Assembly (NCBI RefSeq): GCF_963576615.1
Contig: NC_088715.1
Coordinates: 1,442,001-1,506,000 of the forward strand
Reading direction: 5' to 3'
Origin: Watersipora subatra
Lineage: Eukaryota; Bryozoa; Gymnolaemata; Cheilostomatida; Watersiporidae
DNA: 64,000 nt
The notes under the pieces were generated by a model that was not told where the DNA came from, ran no database searches, and worked only from the letters and a program-made list of their open reading frames with translations. Both the position numbers and the translations under genes were made by a program. Of this stretch, positions 57,216 through 64,000 are shown in pieces. The stretch's first letter is position 1. Each line of letters opens with the position of its first letter.

Positions 57216-60200
57216 TAACCTGAATGAAACCTTGGATCTAGCATCCACTCTACTAGTTAACATTAGGTTATATCGTGATAATAAAAGGATATTGTATTTT
57301 TCTTTGACCTGTACCATAGTGAGCACATACATGCAGAATTATTCAATATTATTTCAAGAAACAACGAATCCAATTTAAAAGAAGTTGTTACCCCGCTGTT
57401 AAGTATCGATTATTGCTTAGACAGTTTTGTGTCACATCTCTTTCAACACAAGAAATTATTAAAATATATTGAAGCTTTATCAATTATCCCCATGAAAACA
57501 GGCTGGTATGATACATCAATTGTAAAACATGACATAGAAGTATTTCTGCAATTTCAATGTGAATAGTTTAAATTCTCTCATAGGTGAACTTGTTTACAAT
57601 TGTTGACTTATTGGATTAAAAATTATAATTTAAACAAATTTTTATTATTACCAAAATTATTTAAAATTGGCTAAGGATGCTTTTGTATTCTATAAGAGTG
57701 TTTGTTGCACTCCGGAGTTTGTAAATGAGCCATAGATAAAATAACTCGAGTGTTGATCACAAATCACTGAGAGTAGCAGGAAGAAGATAACTTCAAGTTT
57801 AGGGGTATATAATGGATGACTAAACAAAGGATTTTCACATAGTTTCCTATCTACCCTCTTTATGGTACAGGAGTCGTGCACATAGGGCTAGCAATCCACC
57901 TAGCAGTCTTGATTAGATCAACAAAAATGTTTTAAGAAATCAGCCAAACTGTCGTTTGTACTGGTTCAGTTTACAAATGACTGATCCTCTGTAACAGCCA
58001 ATCAGATCAGATGGATTGAAGTTCTATTATCTCACACAGAACTAGCTAGCATGTGCTAATAACCAATAAAAATAACGACCGTATTTGTGTACGTAACAAC
58101 AGTTGATAGGGTAGATTGTTCCACGTGCTCCTTTACAAAGCTTTCATGAATAAATCAAATTTTATCCTATGTTATCCTTTACAAAGGTTGTGAAAAATAC
58201 TCAAACAGTGGAGGCTGAACAAGAAAGTCTGCCACAATTATATCAAACTCGCACCCAGGCAGCTAGTCTAGTGTGCTGTGAGAAATTATCAGGTGTGATG
58301 ATAGAGCACAAACAATAACTATCTGTGTGATTATTCTGATATTTCAAAGGGTAGTAGATTGGTCGAAGTAGAGTTTCAGTCTACCAAGCTGAATATCAGG
58401 AGTTCAAATCTTGTATGATGTAATCTTTTTTCCAATCTTAACCTGTGGCTACGGATGGACGGACAAGATTACCAATGCATAGATCTAGACTCACCTCAAG
58501 TCTATGTATGGATGATCCATAGAAGTAAAAGTAGAAATCAAGGTAAATACAGCCAAATGTAGAGCAGAAGTGAGACATTTCTACAAATACCCTCAGGTAC
58601 CTATAAATAATAAACATAGGAAATCACTGCACCGTCATAGCTCTGAGAAATTTAAAAGAATAATTTACGAGACAACATTGATAAATTTTTATTAACACGC
58701 AAGGAATTCAACACACAGAATCAGCTATGTAAGGGAGCAAGGGAGTTTGACTATAGAAAACCTGCAGTGCGTCTTCATGATTATGTGACAACCAACTTTT
58801 CTATAGAAACATTGGAGGCCTTCTCAATCACTAGTGTTACATACCATCAATTTTTGACAGGTTTTTTATCTTCGTACCACATCAATGGTTTGAAAAGTGG
58901 AATATTTAATTCTTCGAAGTGATTCAAACCTCCGATTCAAGAAGGGGTATTTTTAAAAACATCATATCAACAACGAGGTACTGCGTATGGTGTAAACATC
59001 GATATTCGTATTATTGCACAAATCTTTGCAACCGGAGGTTGGAGTTTCATCATCTTCATCGATGATGTCCTTACAGCATTTCTACGCAGCTCTGTTTTCA
59101 ACGTGTGTGTTCTAAAAACATTTAAAAACATGTTTATTTTAAAATGTTAAAACACAAACATTTTATAAATATTTCCAAATGCCAAAAGTTGTGGGAAGTT
59201 TTTCTTTTAAATTCAGAGTTATTTTCCAAAATGGTGAACTCTCTGTTCTCAGACAAGTTAGTCATCGCAGAACTCAAAAATGGTTGTATTAAACTTTTTG
59301 TTAACAATAAATAGTCATTGTGAATTGAAAGGGGAAGATTTACATTTGATCTTGAATGCATTTTAATAGTGTCAGCTGTATGTAGTCATTGTGAATTAAC
59401 TGTGTTTTACATCTCAGCTGAATAGATAGTGTCAGCTGCGATGTAAATCATGCGCCCTTCTGTAGCTAAAAGCGCAACAGGCTTATTTAGAAAACTCGGA
59501 CAATTTTTTTGTAGCGTGTGAACTCGTCAGCTACAAACAATTGGGAGTTGTGTGACCACTACTGCGAATCATGTAAGTTCGTCCTCCTCATTCTACGATC
59601 AAAACCAGCATTTTGAAGCTCAAAAATGCAGCATGTAATGTTGGTGATTGTGTCTGGCAACTTCTCAAGGTGTCAGACACAATCCAACCTTCTCAAGCCA
59701 GTTACAGCGCCTCTCACGGCGGTATCTATCTCTATTGGCTACTGGCTAATTAAGTCATTTGGCATGTTGCAATTGACCTCAATTGGTCAATTGGCATTCT
59801 TCCAAAGGATTCCAAGTTTATTCCACTCTAAATGCGTCTCCAAAGGTTGGCTACAGAAAAGACATATTTAGTCTGGCATGTATAAATGCCTTTAAGCACA
59901 CAGAAAATATTGATCCTTATTAAGATATGAATTAGGTACCATACATCCACTCATTTCCTAGCCTTAGTATACAAACATCATATACACTATATACCAATCA
60001 ATATGAGCTAATGAAATAGCCAATTGTTACTATCCACATGGAAGAGGGGAGTTACTAGCACAAGTAGTACCAGTGCTACTAGCCTCCTAGCTACAGCCTC
60101 AAGTACTTTACTATCTGGTATCGAGTATACTTGTCTTCTCTAGGTTCATGGTACACAGGCTAAATTAGAATAGTTGGTTAAAGGTTGCTTTTTGAAAATT

Positions 60201-60499
60201 AATAGTTACTGATTGATTAATAAAAGTTATACATTCTAAGAGAGTAGTTAGTAGTAAGTAGATTATTATGTTGACTATTATAAATACAGTCATATCTCAG
60301 CATACGAGTGTCGACAATATATATATATATATAATACAAGCATGTGAAAGGGTGGTCGAAGCGACCACAAGCTGCCCTAGAAAATGAGAGGAAGCTTTAG
60401 AGAATGGCATTACTCGGTCTATTTTTTCCGATGAGTTTAAGAAAGTTTTTTGAACAAACTGGCTAAGAGTGATACAAAAAGTGCCAAACTGGACAAATG
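57216..60499. other. Gene-free stretch
   Basis: Includes a SINE at 58350-58480, an 11-bp stem hairpin at about 59648-59686 (GATTGTGTCTG / CAGACACAATC) and a (TA)n tract near 60318-60334. No exon is supported. Confidence 0.4.
58350..58480 (+). mobile_element. tRNA-derived SINE
   Basis: Box B-like AGGAGTTCAAATCTTG, then a CTGTGGCTACGGATGGACGG tail. Confidence 0.55.
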
Positions 60500-61060
60500 T
60501 CATACGAGCAGCACATCTATACATGCGAACAGCACATCTATACATGTGAACATTACATCTACATGTATGTATATGATCAGTACATATCTACAACTGAGCA
60601 AGAAAACTTTAGATACAGAATATTTGTACATATGTACTGCTAGACAGTACATATGTAGACAGTATGCTAGACAGTACATACTACAGCAAAAGTATACGTA
60701 TGAACAGCAAAAGTATACATATGAACAGCAAAAGTATACATTTGAACAGCAAAAGTGTACATATGAACAGCAAAAGTATACATATTAACAACATATATGT
60801 ACTTATGAACAGCATGTCTATACATATGACCAGCATGTATATACATATGAACAGCATGTATATACATATGAACAGCATGTATATACATATGAACCACATG
60901 TCTATACGTATTAACAGCATGTCTATACATATGAACAGCATGTCTGTACATATGACCAGCATGTCTATACATATGACCAGCATGTATATACATAAGAACA
61001 GCATATATATACATATGAACAGCATGTCTATACATATTAACAACATACCTATATGTTTGA
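60500..61060. repeat. 21-bp minisatellite
   Basis: Units such as AGCATGTCTATACATATGAAC and AGCAAAAGTATACATATGAAC repeat every 21 bp, with an interruption near 60590-60680. They share the AACAGC..TGTCT.TACA core of the adjoining 17-bp array. Open frames through it are incidental (21 is a multiple of three). Confidence 0.85.
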
Positions 61061-61102
61061 ACAGTATAGCTTTAAATAAAAACGGTAGCACGGCAAATAT
61101 GA

Positions 61103-61643
61103 ACAGCTTGTCTGTACAAACAGCTTGTCTGTACAAACAGCTTGTCTGTACAAACAGCTTGTCTGTACAAACAGCTTGTCTGTACAAACAGCTTGTCTGT
61201 ACAAACAGCTTGTCTGCACAAACAGCTTGTCTGTACAAACAGCTTGTCTGTACAAACAGCTTGTCTGTACAAACAGCTTGTCTGTACAAACAGCTTGTCT
61301 GTACAAACAGCTTGTCTGTACAAACATCTTGTCTGTACAAACAGCTTGTCTGTACAAACAGCTTGTCTGTACAAACAGCATGTCTGTACAGACAGCTTGT
61401 CTGTACAAACAGCTTGTCTGTACAAACAGCTTGTCTGTACAAACAGCTTGTTTGTACAAACAGCTCGTCTGTACAAACAGCTTGTCTGTACAAACAGCTT
61501 GTCTGTACAAACAGCATGTCTGTACAGACAGCTTGTCTGTACAAACAGCTTGTCTGTACAAACAGCTTGTCTGTACAAACAGCTTGTCTGTACAAACAGC
61601 TTGTCTGTACAAACAGCTTGTCTGTACAAACAGCTTGTCTGTA
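61103..61643. repeat. 17-bp minisatellite, about 32 copies
   Basis: The unit AGCTTGTCTGTACAAAC repeats with very few variants, so homogenisation is recent. The unit has no stop codon in any frame on either strand, so long apparent proteins appear in several frames; these are artefacts. A variant pair (AGCATGTCTGTACAGAC) occurs twice, exactly 136 bp (8 units) apart. Each unit is an imperfect palindrome around TGTACA. Confidence 0.95.
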
Positions 61644-62233
61644 ACCTTCAAATAAACTTAAAGAAAAATCAGCAAAATTTATTTTGGTTAAAACACTCGA
61701 GAGAAAAATATATCTTTTTTTCTGAGCATTTTAACAGCGATCAAGTTTTGCCAATTTTAATCTGAAAACATCCTGACAATCATATCACCTAAAACTCCAA
61801 ACTATTTAGAAGACAGATTATGGCATTTGAAAGCGTAAAAAGCTGTTGAGCCAGATGTGAGGAGTTCAAATCCCATGAGCTGCAATGTTTTTTCACAACC
61901 TGCAACCGTGGTTGCAGGGAGACGGACACGGCTCTTATCCTAGTAAAAAAGATTAATATCTATATTAATATAGTACCCAGTATTATATTAACAAACCCCA
62001 CTTTTTCATTAAGTGTGTGTTTGTTGGTCTGCACAAACACCATGCGTTTCCTTGTTTTCCACACTCGAAAGCACATAGATTATGAAGTTTGACTGATTTC
62101 AGCCAAACTTTGTATGTATATGCTCCATGCCTTCCAATATATTACAAGTATATTTAGTCTCATAACCCTGAGTCATTGTTAGTGAGCCAGTCATTAAGTG
62201 ACCATCTCAGACTTTATCTTTTCTCTTGTTTGC
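61644..62233. other. Spacer with a SINE
   Basis: Contains the SINE at 61842-61960 and otherwise no supported feature. Confidence 0.4.
61842..61960 (+). mobile_element. tRNA-derived SINE
   Basis: GAGGAGTTCAAATCCCATG box B, then CAACCGTGGTTGCAGGGAGA and GGACACGGCTCTTATCCTAG. The tail is one of the clearest in the window. Confidence 0.6.
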
Positions 62234-62237
62234 TTAA

Positions 62238-64000
62238 AGATGTAGTGGCGTCAAAAAAGTCAATTAGGACCCATAAAAGGCTAAAACATCAGCTACAATT
62301 TGATGCCATTTTTGTCTTTGTAGACCAACTCTTTCCAGAGATATATGCGTTTGAATGAGGCCCTCTTTTAAAAAGCTCACATTCCAGCGGGTGCCTATTT
62401 CGTGACGTCACAAGCAAGGTATCTGAAACGAAACCACGAGCAATAAATATGAGGTCGATTCGTTAGCCAATCATGCGTGCGAAATTTTTATATAGGCCGT
62501 AATAAATGTTATCACTCGTAAAATGCGTTGTCTGTGATCTCGAAGATTCTCCTAATTAGAGAATCCATTCTCATTACTCGTTACTGATTCAACGCGTTTC
62601 AACAATTACTAAATTATACATAGTTTTAAAATGGCTTCAAGTTCGAGCAACCGCTACTCAGAGTTATCTGAGCAACTTTTAGTAAAAGATTAGAGTAGAC
62701 AGCCTATGGCCAAAGCTGACAGGCGTCAGCAACGTTTTGCTGCAGAAGAAGACAGAATGGAGGTAAATTAACTTAAGAGTTTTCTATACTTTAGTAAATG
62801 TAATATTTTTTATAGTCATAAATACATATACTAATTAATAAAATGATAATTCTTTGCTATCTCCAATCATCGTTTCATAGCTTATCTGCAGTTTTACCTA
62901 GCTATAATATTTTTTTCGAATTTTCTTTGGTAAATTAGAGTCATGATTACAAATTACTTTCACTCGTAGGAAGTGGGTAAAATCGATTGATCATTGCAAA
63001 TCTTTAATTTCCAGAACCAAAGCTTCGAATTGTTGGCTTGGCGTACTTGTGCCTTTATTAAATGTTTATTCGTTTTTAAAATTACACGCGCAATCTATTT
63101 AACTCCAGAACTCCCAATTTGGAAGCCGTCAATAGATACGCTTTCGAATGACATATCTATGAATGACATATTTATTGCATCTACTTTTTTTACGTTTACT
63201 TGTTTTACTGATTACAGAATGTTTATGTCGTCCCACCAGCCGAAGAAACTTTGTCAGTGTGGAAACTGCCATAAAGGAGAAAGCGAGACTCAAATGCGTG
63301 CTGGATAAGCCATGATGTTTTGTTTGAGTTTGTTGCAGTAGATGAATTTGTGAGTGGCCACGACTTGATGAATATTTTTAATAAAAGCTTTATGCCGAGA
63401 TGAAAATATTTTTGCTTGTAAAAATTATATAATAAAATAATATTGTTGAAGATAATGCAAAACATGATTTGCAGAATATTGTAGTGAATTGGATATGGTA
63501 TATGGGTGTCCGCAGAACTGGAGAATGTGAGTTCAAATCCAGTTTGCAGCAGACTTCTCATCCTTAAAACTCTATCCCTGTCTATATTCTTTTCAAAGAG
63601 GTGGCTTGCTTATTTCACTTATCTAGTATTCGGTAAGAATACTACTAGTAAGAAACTAGTACGTAGGCAATTGGTAATAGGCGAAATAATGTGGGCGGGT
63701 CTTATGGGAGGCTGTATATCGTTTGTATGGGTAGCTGCAGAACTGTGCTGATACAAAGACCGCGTTCTACAATAGTGACTTGACAGAAATACCGTAGACC
63801 GGTAGAATTGGTAGTCGGTACCCAAATGTTTACACAACATTTGGAGAAAGTGAGTAGAAAAGATTGTAAATTTTCGTTGTTTGAGGCCTTTGAAACATTC
63901 ATAATAATGTATCTGTAGCAGGATTTAAAATTTTATTCTAGCCAACATGAGCAAATACAAAATAAGATACATGCCAATAGAGCCGCGTAAGACTAGACTT
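62238..64000 (+). mobile_element. 2-kb TTAA-flanked transposon carrying exon-like segments, copy 3 (cut by window end)
   Basis: Starts AGATGTAGTGGCGTCAAAA after TTAA (62234-62237) and is collinear with copy 2 to the end of the window. The CRE-type site, the start codon, the in-frame TAG and the CQCGNC segment (about 63253-63275) are all present. In this copy the second segment reads QPKKLCQCGNCHKGESETQ, one residue past the stop seen in copies 1 and 2. Confidence 0.8.

Noticed and set aside
56926-57223. Repetitive open frames on both strands with MGGALEVI- or MTSSAPPI-type repeats
   Set aside because: These are translations of the 27-bp minisatellite; a repeat length divisible by three explains them.
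61103-61643. CRISPR-like or protein-repeat array
   Set aside because: Units are contiguous 17-mers without spacers.
60664-61765. Several open frames of 120 to 326 codons on both strands
   Set aside because: They run through 21-bp and 17-bp tandem repeats whose units contain no stops. The frames overlap each other on both strands, so they are artefacts.
40478-61960. tRNA genes suggested by good box B sequences
   Set aside because: No segment forms a closed acceptor stem and cloverleaf by eye. They share a common non-tRNA tail, so they are SINEs.

Overview
ORGANISM. The window is AT-rich eukaryotic DNA. It has spliced genes with GT-AG introns, dense DNA transposons, tRNA-derived SINEs, a non-LTR retrotransposon, LTR remnants and minisatellites, and no bacterial gene packing. 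The repeat mix suits a marine invertebrate, perhaps a lophotrochozoan such as a mollusc or bryozoan, but nothing visible fixes the phylum. LAYOUT. 1-14 kb is a graveyard of cut-and-paste elements: two Tc1/mariner-like copies (1908-3383, 9716-10939) sharing a terminal repeat that starts CCGTAAAACC, a hAT-like element nested in the first (2254-2744), two elements flanked by TTAA-type sites (3520-5725, 6206-8905), a hAT-like fold-back element (11877-12604), and a TA-flanked family with CCCTAGGACACTTAT ends (12826-14037) that itself holds a 409-bp MITE. 14.6-22.7 kb is the one convincing host gene: an ankyrin-repeat exon (15054-15729) spliced to at least four coiled-coil exons (21567-22723). Every visible coding junction is phase 1 and every coiled-coil exon is a multiple of three. 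Its large first coding intron holds a broken non-LTR retrotransposon with a restriction-like endonuclease (about 16978-20392, minus), flanked on both sides by TAA/ATT repeats as expected for a Dong/R4-like element. 22.7-35 kb holds a solo-LTR candidate, the first copy of a 2-kb TTAA-flanked element (23822-25844), two decayed gene-like duplications, a 111-bp MITE, a 39/40-bp minisatellite with a five-unit higher-order pattern (29052-29420), another TTAA-flanked element, and a duplicated block whose second copy was split by two transposons while the first keeps the empty sites. 36-52 kb holds SINEs in both orientations, a ~1-kb segmental duplication (39765-40760 and 42150-43135), a hAT element with 8-bp duplications (45735-47350) and an LTR retrotransposon remnant (47410-48729). 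53-64 kb holds two more copies of the 2-kb TTAA element, a 27-bp minisatellite (56634-57215) and adjoining 21-bp and 17-bp minisatellites (60500-61643). HOW IT FITS TOGETHER. The ankyrin/coiled-coil gene is the only coding unit I would call a gene; its symmetric phase-1 exons arose partly by tandem exon duplication and could be skipped or included without a frameshift. The 2-kb TTAA element carries a promoter-like region and two exon-like segments, conserved in three copies including an in-frame stop. One segment contains a CxCGxC motif that may be a captured piece of a P2X7-type cysteine domain. The other long open frames are by-products of tandem repeats whose units lack stop codons.
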